Source of the DNA: Flavobacterium azooxidireducens
GTDB lineage: Bacteria; Bacteroidota; Bacteroidia; Flavobacteriales; Flavobacteriaceae
NCBI RefSeq assembly: GCF_023195775.1
Contig: NZ_CP096205.1
Coordinates: forward strand, 3,102,001-3,166,000
DNA: 64,000 nt
Reading direction: 5' to 3'
Shown: in pieces, positions 1-9,101 of the stretch
How positions within the stretch are numbered: position 1 is the first letter of the stretch
Layout: each line of letters begins with the position of its first letter
Program-made: the position numbers and the translations under genes
The notes under the pieces: model-generated
Seen by the model: the letters and a program-made list of their open reading frames with translations, nothing else
The model's database searches: none
Told to the model about the DNA's origin: nothing

Positions 1-262
1 CAGTTATCATGTGTATGGCAATTAAGTGTTTGATTTTATTGTGTAAATTTCAGATAATTATCTCTGTCATGACTTATACAATTATAGATTTTTATTACAT
101 CATTTCTGTTTTTTTGTATGTGGAATATTCTTTAGACGATTTATTTTGCACATGTCTTAGAATTAAAAAATATAAAACATAGATATAAAATCTCCACAAG
201 CTAATGATTGACACTAAAACTAATTTTAGGATACTTGTTTAAGAATACATTAAGAATAGATG

Positions 263-472
263 TTAGTCATATAAGTATACAACATTACTTTGAGTAACAT
301 TTTCGGATGATAACGCTTTACTGTATTTCTTTAGCAGTGGTTGGATGTTGATGAACTCCACAACTTGGTCAACTACCTGAACGGGATATTTCTCTGAAAT
401 AAAATCGTCAAAAGGATAAGTTAAAAGTATGTTTGACGTTGATTGTAATGTTTGAAATTCACATATAATCAT
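263..472 (-). pseudogene. Remnant of an IS1182-type transposase (N-terminal part only)
   Basis: The 69-codon frame reads like the first ~50 residues of IS1182-family transposases: a short lead, then PFDDFISEKYPVQVVDQVV and INIQPLLKKY. The family continues with GGGTSSYHP and several hundred more residues. Here the frame leaves the family after LLKKYSKA and stops 16 residues later. Upstream (about 535-565), AACTGTCTCAAGTTGTCAGACTGC resembles the end of such an element. No catalytic part is present, so this cannot be active. The identification rests on recalled family motifs. Bases 1-262 next to it are very AT-rich and show no gene. Confidence 0.5.
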
Positions 473-628
473 ATGTAAATCAGATATAAAAACACAAAAA
501 AAACAACTGTTTCATGTAAGAAAAAACGAAAAAAAAAACTGTCTCAAGTTGTCAGACTGCATCTTTTTTTTGTAAATCTATTTTAAATTTTTGTATTTTT
601 GAGTAGTAACATTTTTATTTTTTGAATT

Positions 629-796
629 ATGACATATCTTTTTATTCCAATCATATTAACTGTTTTGTTTATATTTTATGTGCTTTATCTGGCTTTTGTA
701 AAGAAAGAGTTAAAGTCAAAATTTCAATCAGTGTTTGTTCCAGGGTTATTTTTTATTGGAATTTGGGCTGTAATTTATTTTTTTATTCTTTTCTAA
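629..796 (+). CDS. Small two-helix membrane protein, 55 residues
   Basis: ATG at 629 opens a 55-codon frame, MTYLFIPIILTVLFIFYVLY..., ending TAA at 794. It has two hydrophobic helices, about residues 3-23 and 38-55. They are joined by a lysine-rich loop (KKELKSK), which should face the cytoplasm by the positive-inside rule. A longer frame over the same bases starting TTG at 622 gives a cysteine-rich product with no clear pattern, so this frame is preferred. Function unknown; it stands alone, just before the archaemetzincin gene. Confidence 0.6.
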   Translation: MTYLFIPIILTVLFIFYVLYLAFVKKELKSKFQSVFVPGLFFIGIWAVIYFFILF

Positions 797-858
797 CAGA
801 AGATAAAGACGATTAAATCTTACTCTTCTTAATTGATTTTAAATTGTGATGAAAACAT

Positions 859-1503
859 ATGAATAAAATAGGCTTTGTTTTTATTTTAATTTTTTTCAGT
901 TGTCAGAATAAATCAGTTTCCGATACTAAAGTCGGCATTCAACCGTATGCTGATTTTTCAAAAACCAAAACAGACACTATCACAAAAATTATTCATGAAT
1001 TTTATGGTGTTGAAACGATTATTTTACCCAATAAACCTCATGACATTTCAACTTTTACTAAAGTGAAATCGCCTCGTTACAGAGCCGATAAGATCATCAA
1101 ACTTCAAAAAGAAAAACTTCCAGATTCATTAGATTATATTATCGGTCTAACCGAAAAAGACATTTCAACTTCAAAAAAAGAAAATGGAAAAGTAAAAGAA
1201 CCTGCCCATAAATATGAAGATTGGGGAATTATGGGTTTGGCTTATTGTCCGGGGAAAAGTTGTGTGGTTTCAACCTTTCGAATTCAACATAAAAATAAAG
1301 AAGTTCATTTTATGCGATTAAAGAAAGTCACCGTTCATGAATTCGGACACAATTTAGGTTTGCCACATTGTCCTGATAAAAAATGCGTGATGACTGATGC
1401 TGTTGAAAGTGTTGCTACGATTGATAAAGCTCAACTTGCTTTATGTGAAAAGTGTTCTAATCAAATCAAATCAAATAAAAACGGTTACATGAATTTCCTG
1501 TAG
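859..1503 (+). CDS. Archaemetzincin-like zinc metalloprotease lipoprotein
   Basis: A 214-residue protein with a lipoprotein signal (hydrophobic residues 5-14, then FSC). The C-terminal half holds the full archaemetzincin signature: HEFGHNLG, three residues, C, four residues, C, one residue, M, seventeen residues, then CEKC. I checked these spacings one by one and all fit HEXXHXXGX3CX4CXMX17CXXC. The three histidines bind catalytic zinc; the four cysteines form the family's second zinc site. It is probably an aminopeptidase or protease anchored outside the inner membrane. The substrate cannot be told. The gene stands alone. Confidence 0.85.
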   Translation: MNKIGFVFILIFFSCQNKSVSDTKVGIQPYADFSKTKTDTITKIIHEFYGVETIILPNKPHDISTFTKVKSPRYRADKIIKLQKEKLPDSLDYIIGLTEKDISTSKKENGKVKEPAHKYEDWGIMGLAYCPGKSCVVSTFRIQHKNKEVHFMRLKKVTVHEFGHNLGLPHCPDKKCVMTDAVESVATIDKAQLALCEKCSNQIKSNKNGYMNFL

Positions 1504-1555
1504 CCGTTTTTTATTCACTTTGATAAAAACATCAATTACCGTCAATCTTTTGATA

Positions 1556-1702
1556 ATGTATAATTGTTTTGAACATTCCGACGATCCCGTTCCAAGAGTA
1601 GGTACTTTAGAATCACCAATTCCGTCTACGAAAGCATTGGAATATCAATATTTATAAAAAAAACGATTTGAAATAGAGTTGCCAGAATTGGTAGAATATT
1701 AA
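1556..1702 (+). pseudogene. Decayed short ORF with an in-frame stop
   Basis: ATG at 1556 opens MYNCFEHSDDPVPRVGTLES..., which stops at TAA 1655. The same frame stays open beyond that (KKRFEIELPELVEY) to TAA at 1700, directly before a terminator at 1709. An ORF broken by one stop codon and followed by a terminator suggests the 3' end of a decayed gene. I do not recognise the family. The rest of 1504-1880 holds only the terminator and the promoter of the next operon. Confidence 0.3.
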
Positions 1703-1708
1703 TATAGG

Positions 1709-1733
1709 AAAGAGACTAAGGTCTCTTTTTTTT
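1709..1733 (+). terminator. Rho-independent terminator
   Basis: AAAGAGAC and GTCTCTTT form an 8-bp stem with a 4-base loop, followed by a T run. It would end transcripts from the decayed ORF or the archaemetzincin gene. Confidence 0.75.
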
Positions 1734-1846
1734 GTTTAAAATATTAAATTATTATCGCAATCGATATAGTTAGTAACTATTCTAATTTTCAATCTATTCC
1801 ATCCATTTACCTGATATTTATCAGATTTTAACATTTCATATCATTC

Positions 1847-1854
1847 TAACTTTG
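1847..1854 (+). promoter_or_regulatory. Bacteroidota -7 box before the epimerase operon
   Basis: TAACTTTG matches the TAnnTTTG -7 consensus of Bacteroidota, 27 bp before the epimerase start. I see no good TTG -33 element at the usual distance, so the promoter may be weak or activator-dependent. Confidence 0.5.
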
Positions 1855-1880
1855 TTGTATATTTTAAATACAATAAGGTC

Positions 1881-2291
1881 ATGAATTTATCACACATAGA
1901 ACATATTGGAATTGCTGTTAAAAGCTTAGATGAAGCTATTCCCTTTTGGGAAAACATGCTTGGTCTCAAATGCTACACTATTGAAGAAGTGAAAGAACAG
2001 AAAGTAAAAACTGCTTTCTTTCAAATCGGACAATCAAAAATTGAATTATTAGAATCTACAGATCCCGAAGGACCTATCGGTAAATTTATCGAAAAGAAAG
2101 GCGAAGGCATTCATCACCTTGCCATTGCTGTAAAACACATTCAACAAAATTTAACGGAGTTAGAAATTAATGGTGTTCAGTTAATCGACAAAACGCCCAG
2201 AAAAGGTGCAGAAGGCTTAGACATTGCCTTTATACATCCGAAAGCAACGCATGGTGTGTTGCTGGAACTTTGCGAAAATAATAATTTGTAA
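1881..2291 (+). CDS. mce: Methylmalonyl-CoA epimerase
   Basis: A 136-residue vicinal-oxygen-chelate (VOC) protein of the usual epimerase length. It converts (S)- to (R)-methylmalonyl-CoA and back. The two beta-alpha-beta-beta-beta modules start at IEHIGIAV (residue 5) and at HHLAIAV (about 75). Metal ligands expected for the family are visible: His7, Gln in the first module, His75 and the late Glu in LLELCEN. It is the first gene of the decarboxylase operon, whose next start lies 10 bp downstream, which supports the assignment over a generic glyoxalase. Confidence 0.93.
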   Translation: MNLSHIEHIGIAVKSLDEAIPFWENMLGLKCYTIEEVKEQKVKTAFFQIGQSKIELLESTDPEGPIGKFIEKKGEGIHHLAIAVKHIQQNLTELEINGVQLIDKTPRKGAEGLDIAFIHPKATHGVLLELCENNNL

Positions 2292-2301
2292 ATCTAGACT
2301 A

Positions 2302-3861
2302 ATGGAAAGTACAAACCAACTTAAAACCTTATTAGACAAACGTGCTGAAGCCAAATTAGGTGGTGGACAAAAACGAATTGATACCCAGCATGCCAAAGGA
2401 AAATTAACTGCTCGTGAGCGAATTGAACTCTTGCTGGATGAAAATAGTTTTGAAGAGTTTGATATGTTTGTCACTCATCGTTGTACCAATTTTGGTCTGG
2501 AAGATCAGAAATATTTAGCCGATGGTGTTGTAACCGGATTCGGAACCATTGATGCCAGATTAGTCTATGTTTTTTCACAAGATTTCACTGTTTTTGGGGG
2601 TTCATTGTCAGAAACATTTGCTCAAAAAATATGTAAAGTGATGGACATGGCTCTCAAAATGGGAGCACCAATTATCGGAATTAACGATAGTGGAGGAGCT
2701 AGAATACAAGAGGGAGTAACAAGCTTAGCCGGTTATGCCGAAGTTTTTCAACGCAACATCATGGCTTCAGGCGTAATTCCGCAAATTTCTGCTGTATTCG
2801 GGCCTTGTGCAGGTGGTGCTGTTTATTCTCCGGCACTGACCGATTTTATTATGATGACTAAAAAGAACAGTTATATGTTTGTAACGGGACCAAAAGTAGT
2901 AAAAACCGTTACCGGAGAAGTAGTTACCGATGATGAATTAGGTGGTGCAATGGTACACGGAACCAAATCGGGTGTAACGCATTTTATTGCCGAAGACGAA
3001 CAAGAAGGTTTATTACTTATTCGAAAATTATTGAGCTATTTGCCACAGAATAATCTCGAAGAACCACCACTTTCTGTTTGTTTAGATCCGATAGATCGTT
3101 TTGAAGATAGTTTAAACACCATTATTCCCGAAAATCCAAATAAACCGTATGATGTAAAAGATGTTATTCATGCTATTGCCGATGATAATGAGTTTTTTGA
3201 AGTTCATCGTCATTATGCACCAAATATTGTGGTGGGTTATGCCAAATTTAACGGACAACCGGTTGGTATTGTAGCGAATCAACCTAGTTATTTAGCGGGT
3301 GTGTTAGATATTAACGCTTCCCGAAAAGCAGCTCGATTTGTTCGTTTTTGTGATGCATTTAATATTCCAATTGTTACGTTGGTGGATGTGCCTGGATTCT
3401 TACCCGGAACAACCCAAGAATATGGAGGAATCATCATTCATGGTGCAAAATTGCTTTTTGCTTATGGCGAAGCAACAGTACCAAAAGTGACCATTATTCT
3501 TCGAAAAGCCTATGGTGGAGCCTATGATGTAATGAGCTCTAAACATTTAAGAGGCGATATCAATTATGCTTGGCCAAATGCAGAAATTGCCGTGATGGGA
3601 CCAAAAGGAGCTATTGAAATTCTCTACCAAAAAGAATACATGCAAATTGAAAACCTGGAGGAAAGAGCTCAATTTATAGCCGATAAAACAGAAGAATACA
3701 AACAAAAATTTGCTAATCCGTATAACGCGGCCAGCTACGGTTATATCGATGATATAATTGAACCTCGAAATACGCGATTCAGAATCATTCGGGCTCTACA
3801 ATCATTGGCAACCAAAAAAGTGGTTAATCCACCAAAAAAACATTCTAATTTACCATTGTAA
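2302..3861 (+). CDS. mmdA: Acyl-CoA carboxylase/decarboxylase carboxyltransferase subunit
   Basis: A 519-residue carboxyltransferase of the propionyl-CoA carboxylase beta / methylmalonyl-CoA decarboxylase alpha family. The N- and C-terminal crotonase-like halves carry typical blocks GGARIQEG and [19 protein letters not shown] with AYGGAYDVM. It moves CO2 between methylmalonyl-CoA and enzyme-bound biotin. The frame is open further upstream inside the epimerase gene, but [20 protein letters not shown] is the family start, so ATG 2302 was chosen. Genes for the membrane beta and gamma subunits follow, favouring the Na+-pump decarboxylase over a free propionyl-CoA carboxylase. Direction in vivo is not shown by sequence. 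Confidence 0.93.
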   Translation: MESTNQLKTLLDKRAEAKLGGGQKRIDTQHAKGKLTARERIELLLDENSFEEFDMFVTHRCTNFGLEDQKYLADGVVTGFGTIDARLVYVFSQDFTVFGGSLSETFAQKICKVMDMALKMGAPIIGINDSGGARIQEGVTSLAGYAEVFQRNIMASGVIPQISAVFGPCAGGAVYSPALTDFIMMTKKNSYMFVTGPKVVKTVTGEVVTDDELGGAMVHGTKSGVTHFIAEDEQEGLLLIRKLLSYLPQNNLEEPPLSVCLDPIDRFEDSLNTIIPENPNKPYDVKDVIHAIADDNEFFEVHRHYAPNIVVGYAKFNGQPVGIVANQPSYLAGVLDINASRKAARFVRFCDAFNIPIVTLVDVPGFLPGTTQEYGGIIIHGAKLLFAYGEATVPKVTIILRKAYGGAYDVMSSKHLRGDINYAWPNAEIAVMGPKGAIEILYQKEYMQIENLEERAQFIADKTEEYKQKFANPYNAASYGYIDDIIEPRNTRFRIIRALQSLATKKVVNPPKKHSNLPL

Positions 3862-3862
3862 C

Positions 3863-4252
3863 ATGAACAATCTATTCATTTTATTACAAGCTAGTTCGCA
3901 CAAAGATGCGGCAGAGTTTGCCCGACTGGATCCGTATGGGGTTGGAATGACCATGGTGGCTATGTCTGTTGTTTTTATCTCATTACTCTTTCTTTATTTG
4001 ATGTTTAAAAATATAGCCAAACTTTTTGCTTATGATTTTAGGAAAAAATCATCTTCCAACACAAATCAATCTGTTACAACCAAAGATAACGCTGCCACTT
4101 TAGAATTAGGTGCAGCAGTGGCAATGGCTATTTATTTATACCAACAAGAATTGCACGACCATGAAACGGCTTTGTTAACTATTAAAAAAATCAACCGAAA
4201 CTATTCACCATGGAATTCTAAAATCTATGGAATGCGTAAGGAATTAAAATAA
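3863..4252 (+). CDS. OadG-type gamma subunit of Na+-pumping decarboxylase
   Basis: A 129-residue protein with one transmembrane helix (GMTMVAMSVVFISLLFLYLMF, about residues 26-47) and a soluble C-terminal part. This is the layout of oxaloacetate/methylmalonyl-CoA decarboxylase gamma subunits, which hold the carboxyltransferase to the membrane beta subunit. The start ATG 3863 lies one base after the mmdA stop; the earlier in-frame start lies inside mmdA and would add a non-family extension. The C-terminal segment (AAVAMAIYLYQQELHDHE) is typical of Bacteroidota versions. Confidence 0.85.
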   Translation: MNNLFILLQASSHKDAAEFARLDPYGVGMTMVAMSVVFISLLFLYLMFKNIAKLFAYDFRKKSSSNTNQSVTTKDNAATLELGAAVAMAIYLYQQELHDHETALLTIKKINRNYSPWNSKIYGMRKELK

Positions 4253-4258
4253 ACAGCA

Positions 4259-4699
4259 ATGAAAAAATTTAATTTTAAAATAAACGGAAACAATTACGAA
4301 GTAAAAATTGACAGCTTAGAAGATGATTTAGCCTCTGTTCAAGTTAACGGAATTGCCTATTCGGTTGAATTGGAAAAAAAATCATCGGTTACTAAAACAC
4401 CAAAATTGGTTCGTTCCGTTGCCGTGCCAACAACAGATTCTTCTCAGTCAATTGCAAAAACAAGCAATCCTTCTGCTCCAAAAGGTGGTGGAACTATCAA
4501 ATCACCACTACCGGGCGTTATTTTGAAACTGCATGTAAAAGTTGGTGACACGGTGAATCTTTCTCAAGAATTAATTACACTAGAAGCCATGAAAATGGAA
4601 AATAGTATCCAAGCGGATAAAGCTGGAGTGGTGGAAGCAATTCATTTTAATACTAATGATGCAGTGATGGAAGGCGATGTTTTAATTACCATAAAATAA
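4259..4699 (+). CDS. Biotin carboxyl carrier protein of the decarboxylase
   Basis: A 146-residue biotinyl carrier. Residues 1-40 form a small beta domain, about 45-75 a Ser/Pro/Lys-rich flexible linker, and 77-146 a biotinyl/lipoyl domain with the biotinylation motif EAMKMEN (lysine modified). It carries carboxyl-biotin from MmdA to the membrane subunit. It starts 6 bp after the gamma gene and ends 6 bp before the beta gene, so the operon order is epimerase, alpha, gamma, carrier, beta. Confidence 0.93.
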   Translation: MKKFNFKINGNNYEVKIDSLEDDLASVQVNGIAYSVELEKKSSVTKTPKLVRSVAVPTTDSSQSIAKTSNPSAPKGGGTIKSPLPGVILKLHVKVGDTVNLSQELITLEAMKMENSIQADKAGVVEAIHFNTNDAVMEGDVLITIK

Positions 4700-4705
4700 G
4701 AAATC

Positions 4706-5860
4706 ATGAATGAGTTTTGGAGTTTTTTAGTAGAACATTTACAACTGTTTTTCACCTTTACAGCGTTTGCTAATTTTACAATTGGGCACGGCTTCATGAT
4801 TTTAATTGGATTGGTCTTTATTTATTTAGCTATTTTTAAAGAATATGAACCGATGTTATTGGTTCCAATCGGATTTGGAATTTTAATTGGAAATGTACCT
4901 TTTTTTCCTGGTCTTCAAATAGGAATTTATGAAGAAGGCAGTGTGCTTAATTACCTTTATTTTGGTGTAATGAAAGGTATCTATCCGCCTTTGATATTTC
5001 TAGGAATAGGGGCGATGACTGACTTTTCGGCCTTAATTTCCAACCCAAAATTGATGTTAATTGGTGCTGCAGCTCAATTCGGAATTTTTGGAGCATACAT
5101 GGCTGCTTTAGCCTTAGGTTTTTTACCTGAACAAGCGGGTGCAATCGCTATCATTGGCGGAGCAGATGGTCCAACGGCTATCTTTTTATCTTCAAAATTA
5201 GCACCGGAATTAATGGGGGCAATCGCCATCTCAGCGTATTCCTATATGGCATTGGTGCCGGTTATTCAGCCACCAATCATGCGGTTATTAACAACTTCAA
5301 AAGAACGATTAATTCGAATGAAACCACCACGTGTTGTTTCTAGAAATGAAAAAATTATGTTCCCAATTTTTGGTTTATTACTCACCACATTCATTGTTCC
5401 GAGTGGTCTTCCATTATTAGGTATGTTGTTCTTTGGAAATTTATTAAAAGAAAGTGGCGTCACCAAACGTTTAGCCGATACAGCCAAAGGGTCTTTGATC
5501 GATATCGTAACCATTTTAATTGGTTTAACAGTAGGAGCTTCTACCCAAGCAACGACTTTTTTAACCGGTAATTCGGTAGGGATTTTTGCTATTGGAGCGG
5601 TTTCTTTTATCATCGCAACAACAACGGGTGTTCTGTTTACCAAGATTTTCAATTTGTTTTTGAAAGAAGGCAATAAAATTAATCCATTAATTGGAAATTC
5701 AGGTGTTTCTGCTGTACCAGATAGTGCAAGGGTATCGCAAGTGGTTGGTTTAGAATATGACAAAACTAATCATTTACTCATGCATGCCATGGGACCAAAC
5801 GTGGCAGGAGTGATTGGAAGTGCCATTGCAGCAGGGGTTTTATTAAGTTTCCTTGGTTAA
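4706..5860 (+). CDS. Na+-translocating decarboxylase beta subunit (OadB/MmdB family)
   Basis: A 384-residue membrane protein, the Na+ channel subunit of biotin-dependent decarboxylases. It decarboxylates carboxybiotin while exporting sodium ions. The conserved GGADGPTAIF block with the channel aspartate (about residues 151-161) and the later GNSGVSAVPDSAR block are both present, with about nine to eleven hydrophobic helices. Length fits the family. It ends the operon and is followed by a strong terminator. In this aerobe-like background the pump would couple propionate or succinate metabolism to a sodium gradient (inference). Confidence 0.93.
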   Translation: MNEFWSFLVEHLQLFFTFTAFANFTIGHGFMILIGLVFIYLAIFKEYEPMLLVPIGFGILIGNVPFFPGLQIGIYEEGSVLNYLYFGVMKGIYPPLIFLGIGAMTDFSALISNPKLMLIGAAAQFGIFGAYMAALALGFLPEQAGAIAIIGGADGPTAIFLSSKLAPELMGAIAISAYSYMALVPVIQPPIMRLLTTSKERLIRMKPPRVVSRNEKIMFPIFGLLLTTFIVPSGLPLLGMLFFGNLLKESGVTKRLADTAKGSLIDIVTILIGLTVGASTQATTFLTGNSVGIFAIGAVSFIIATTTGVLFTKIFNLFLKEGNKINPLIGNSGVSAVPDSARVSQVVGLEYDKTNHLLMHAMGPNVAGVIGSAIAAGVLLSFLG

Positions 5861-5884
5861 ATAGTAAAAGTAGTAGAAACAGAT

Positions 5885-5923
5885 TTATCCGCAAAGTAAT
5901 TACTATTTTGCGGATAACTTTTT
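5885..5923 (+). terminator. Terminator of the decarboxylase operon
   Basis: TTATCCGCAAA pairs with TTTGCGGATAA (11 bp) and is followed by CTTTTT. Confidence 0.85.
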
Positions 5924-5947
5924 CTCAAATTCCAATTTCTTTTTTAG

Positions 5948-5955
5948 TACATTTG
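5948..5955 (+). promoter_or_regulatory. -7 box before the GT35 gene
   Basis: TACATTTG matches TAnnTTTG, 51 bp before the ATG at 6007 and just after the terminator, so the gene is transcribed on its own. Confidence 0.55.
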
Positions 5956-6006
5956 AAATAATACTTCAAGTTTTTTAAACGATTTAAATAAATTTATTCA
6001 CTTCTC

Positions 6007-7668
6007 ATGAGTTCTACTTTACCAACACAGTTTAAACATCCTTATGCATTCAATAAAAAATATAAAAAATCGGTAGCCTATTTCAGTATGGAATTTGCAA
6101 TCGATCAATGTTTAAAAATATATTCCGGCGGATTGGGCTTTCTTGCCGGTTCACACATGCGTAGTGCCTACGATTTAAAACAAAATGTAATAGGTATTGG
6201 TGTGCTTTGGAAACAAGGATATTATGATCAATACCGAAAAGAAGATCGTATGATGGGCGTCATGTTTCAAGAAAAAATTTTTCATTTTCTGGAAGATACA
6301 GGAATTCGATTTACGATAGAAATCAGCAATCATCCGGTTTTAGTGAAAGCAATGTTTCTAAATCCGGAAACATTTGGAACTGCACCGATGTTCTTTTTGT
6401 CTACCGATTTGCCGGAAAATGATTATTTAGCACAATCTACTACATTCCGTTTATACGATTCAGATCCCAATGCAAAAGTGGCTCAATGTATGGTTTTAGG
6501 TCTCGGAGGAGCAAAACTTTTAGATGTGTTAGATTACACACCGGATAGGTATCATTTTAATGAAGCTCATGCCTTGTCGGGTGCGTTTTATTTATATAAA
6601 AAGTTCGGACATAATTTGGATAAACTCAAAGAAAAACTCGTCTTTACAACGCATACACCTGAAGAAGCCGGTAACGAAAAACACGACATTAATTTCTTAT
6701 ATAATTTAAGTTTCTTTTGCGGATTACCTATGGCAGAAGTCAGAGCAATTTCAGGTATTCATGATAGTATATTTAACCATACATTAGTAGGTTTACGCTT
6801 TAGCGAAAAAGCAAATGGCGTATCAAAATTGCATGGAGAAGTTTCTCGAATGATGTGGGAAGGCTATGAAGGTGTTTGTCCGATTACACACATTACCAAT
6901 GCCCAAAACAAAAAATTCTGGGCAGATCCGTTTTTAGAAGAATACAGAGTAGCCAACGATATGCCGGGAATAGTAAAACGAAAAACCAGATTAAAGCAAA
7001 AATTATTTGATGTAGTGGCCGATCAAACCGGAAAATTATTTAACCCTCAACTACTCACAATCGTGTGGGCAAGAAGATTTGCCGAATACAAAAGACCTGA
7101 TTTAATTGCACGAGATTTAGTAAGGTTTAAGCGATTAATGGAAAACACAAACATGCCAATTCAACTAATCTTTGCTGGAAAACCGTATCCCATGGATTAT
7201 GGAGCGATAAACACCTTTAATTCCTTAGCCTATTTGAGTCGTTCGTTTAGTAATATGGCTGTTTTAACGGGCTATGAACTAAAGCTTTCCCGACAGTTAA
7301 AAGAAGGGGCAGATGTTTGGTTAAACACACCCAGAGTTACCCGTGAAGCATCCGGAACAAGCGGAATGTCTGCCGCAATGAATGGAGCAGTCAACGTTTC
7401 TACCAATGATGGATGGATTTGTGAATTCTATAACAATGGTATAAATTCGTTTGTTTTGCCAACCGTAGATTATCAATTGCCAACCTACGAACAAGACGCA
7501 TTAGATTTAGAAAATTTACTAAATGTGCTGGAAAATGAAATCATTCCAACCTATTACCTCAACAGAGAAAAATGGAATTCAATTGTTTCAGCTAGTCTAA
7601 ATTCTGTGAGTCCATTTTTTGATTCTTCACGCATGGCCGATGAATATTATGAAAAAATGTATAAATAA
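6007..7668 (+). CDS. glgP: GT35 alpha-glucan phosphorylase-like protein lacking the PLP lysine
   Basis: A 553-residue member of glycosyltransferase family 35, shorter than the ~700-850 residues of standard phosphorylases and without the extra N-terminal domain of many bacterial forms. The N terminus has VAYFSMEFAI and YSGGLGFLAG; the C-terminal half has WARRFAEYKRPDL. The cofactor motif, EASGTGNMKF in classical enzymes, reads EASGTSGMSAAMNG here: the lysine that binds pyridoxal phosphate is Ser455. Classical phosphorolysis needs that lysine, so the annotated activity is doubtful; a glucan-binding or glycosyl-transfer role is possible. It stands alone with its own promoter, and I see no other glycogen gene near. 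Confidence 0.8.
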   Translation: MSSTLPTQFKHPYAFNKKYKKSVAYFSMEFAIDQCLKIYSGGLGFLAGSHMRSAYDLKQNVIGIGVLWKQGYYDQYRKEDRMMGVMFQEKIFHFLEDTGIRFTIEISNHPVLVKAMFLNPETFGTAPMFFLSTDLPENDYLAQSTTFRLYDSDPNAKVAQCMVLGLGGAKLLDVLDYTPDRYHFNEAHALSGAFYLYKKFGHNLDKLKEKLVFTTHTPEEAGNEKHDINFLYNLSFFCGLPMAEVRAISGIHDSIFNHTLVGLRFSEKANGVSKLHGEVSRMMWEGYEGVCPITHITNAQNKKFWADPFLEEYRVANDMPGIVKRKTRLKQKLFDVVADQTGKLFNPQLLTIVWARRFAEYKRPDLIARDLVRFKRLMENTNMPIQLIFAGKPYPMDYGAINTFNSLAYLSRSFSNMAVLTGYELKLSRQLKEGADVWLNTPRVTREASGTSGMSAAMNGAVNVSTNDGWICEFYNNGINSFVLPTVDYQLPTYEQDALDLENLLNVLENEIIPTYYLNREKWNSIVSASLNSVSPFFDSSRMADEYYEKMYK

Positions 7669-7754
7669 TAGGATGTTTTAAATGTATAGTGAAAACTAAC
7701 TTTTAAAATAATCTATACCAATTGAAATAAAGTAATCAATAAATAAAGACGTTA

Positions 7755-8285
7755 ATGCAACCCAATACCATTCACATTCAATATTATAATTCGCCCGTTG
7801 GAGAACTGGTTTTAGGCGATTTCAACAATCAACTTTGTTTGTGTGATTGGCGTTACCGTAAAATGCGGAATGAAGTAGATAACCGAATTTTAAAAGCATT
7901 AGAAGCCGAATTTGTTGAAGAATCAACTCCTTTATTAACCGAAACTCAAAATCAACTAGAAGCCTATTTCGATAAAAAGCGAACAACGTTTGATTTACCG
8001 CTTTTATTGATTGGAACTGATTTTCAGCAAACCGTTTGGAAAGCGTTACAACAAATTGATTATGGAAAAACACAAACTTATTTGGGTTTATCCAAACAAC
8101 TAGACAATCCCAAAGCCATTCGGGCAGTAGCTTCGGCAAATGGAGCAAATGCTATTTCGATTATTATTCCATGCCATCGAATTATTGGAAGTAATCAAGA
8201 ATTAGTGGGCTATGCCGGAGGATTGTCTGCTAAGAAAAAATTATTGGCAATAGAACAGGGAAGCCAGTTGGAGTTGTTTAGCTGA
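7755..8285 (+). CDS. ogt: Methylated-DNA-protein-cysteine methyltransferase
   Basis: A 176-residue suicide DNA-repair protein that moves alkyl groups from O6-alkylguanine to its own cysteine. The active-site block IIIPCHRIIG (Cys about 137) is intact, preceded by the helix-turn-helix segment GKTQTYLGLSKQL and an AVASANGANAI block, and followed by GYAGGLSAKKKLLAIE. The N-terminal ~80 residues form the small ribonuclease-like domain. Length and order fit Ogt/AGT; there is no AdaA domain. It lies about 85 bp after the GT35 gene with no clear link. Confidence 0.92.
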   Translation: MQPNTIHIQYYNSPVGELVLGDFNNQLCLCDWRYRKMRNEVDNRILKALEAEFVEESTPLLTETQNQLEAYFDKKRTTFDLPLLLIGTDFQQTVWKALQQIDYGKTQTYLGLSKQLDNPKAIRAVASANGANAISIIIPCHRIIGSNQELVGYAGGLSAKKKLLAIEQGSQLELFS

Positions 8286-8333
8286 AAGATTTTTTAAATT
8301 CATAATAAATTACAAATCATTTAATTACAATTT

Positions 8334-9023
8334 TTACCATCCTCCGCCTTCATTTATAAAATAAATTAGGGTGAAATTATAATAATTATCTTTTCCTTTT
8401 ATATCAATACCATCAGCCTGAAAATAAAAAGGAGCGTGTCTGTATGGATCTGTAATTCCTTTGAAATATCTAAAATTAACCATAAAACGTTCATAGGTAG
8501 CACTTACACCCATTACAGCAAAAGCATTGAATGAAAGTTGCCCATTGGTAGAGTCAAATTCTAAATCAGACGGTTTAAGATAGTATGGATCTAAATAATA
8601 ATCTTCTTTGCCGCTATCGTTTAATTTCATCTCATGCATCAAACTGGCAGAAGCACCTAATTGAAGACCAAATTGTAAGTCGTTTTTTAAATTCAACACA
8701 TTATAATTGAATATAACAGGCATGTTATAATTTCCCATTTTGAATTTAATATCTTCCGGAGTAGATTCCGGTGTTTCTCTTCCAACTAATTTAAGGTAAT
8801 GTTGACTGTAATTAAATTCAACTAATAAATCCAGATTATCCGCAATTTCACTAGTACCAACCATTCCTAAACTAAAACCGGGCATCGATTTAGAAAATAA
8901 AATTTCTGTCTTTGTTGAAAAATTGGTAACACCGGCTGTAAAACCAAATCTACCACCAAATTGAGCAAATGAGAAGTTTGCAGACAATATAAAAAATAAA
9001 AGAACAGTTGAATATTTTTTCAT
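8334..9023 (-). CDS. Outer-membrane beta-barrel protein (PorT-like fold)
   Basis: A 229-residue protein with a cleavable signal peptide (residues 1-20, ending FSFAQ) and alternating aromatic/hydrophobic strands typical of eight-stranded 'outer membrane protein beta-barrel' families of Bacteroidota. It starts the mature part with FGGRFGFTAGV and has strand-like segments LDLLVEFNYSQHYLKL and RFMVNFRYFKG. No catalytic motif. It is divergently transcribed from the lipoprotein at 9102, which may share a cell-surface role, though nothing proves this. Confidence 0.7.
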   Translation of the reverse strand: MKKYSTVLLFFILSANFSFAQFGGRFGFTAGVTNFSTKTEILFSKSMPGFSLGMVGTSEIADNLDLLVEFNYSQHYLKLVGRETPESTPEDIKFKMGNYNMPVIFNYNVLNLKNDLQFGLQLGASASLMHEMKLNDSGKEDYYLDPYYLKPSDLEFDSTNGQLSFNAFAVMGVSATYERFMVNFRYFKGITDPYRHAPFYFQADGIDIKGKDNYYNFTLIYFINEGGGW

Positions 9024-9077
9024 TTTATTAATAGGACTTTTTTTAATTTTTAGTTAGCAAATATAAACCAATTTATA

Positions 9078-9085
9078 TATTTTTG
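9078..9085 (+). promoter_or_regulatory. -7 box before the lipoprotein gene
   Basis: TATTTTTG matches TAnnTTTG and lies 17 bp before the ATG at 9102, giving a very short leader. Confidence 0.45.
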
Positions 9086-9101
9086 GTAAAATTTTTTACA
9101 A

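Noticed and set aside
622..816. 64-residue ORF starting TTG
   Set aside because: The overlapping 55-residue frame (629-796) has clear membrane-protein character and an ATG; the longer frame does not.
5266..5763. 165-residue antisense frame in the decarboxylase beta gene
   Set aside because: Antisense shadow of a well-conserved membrane protein gene.
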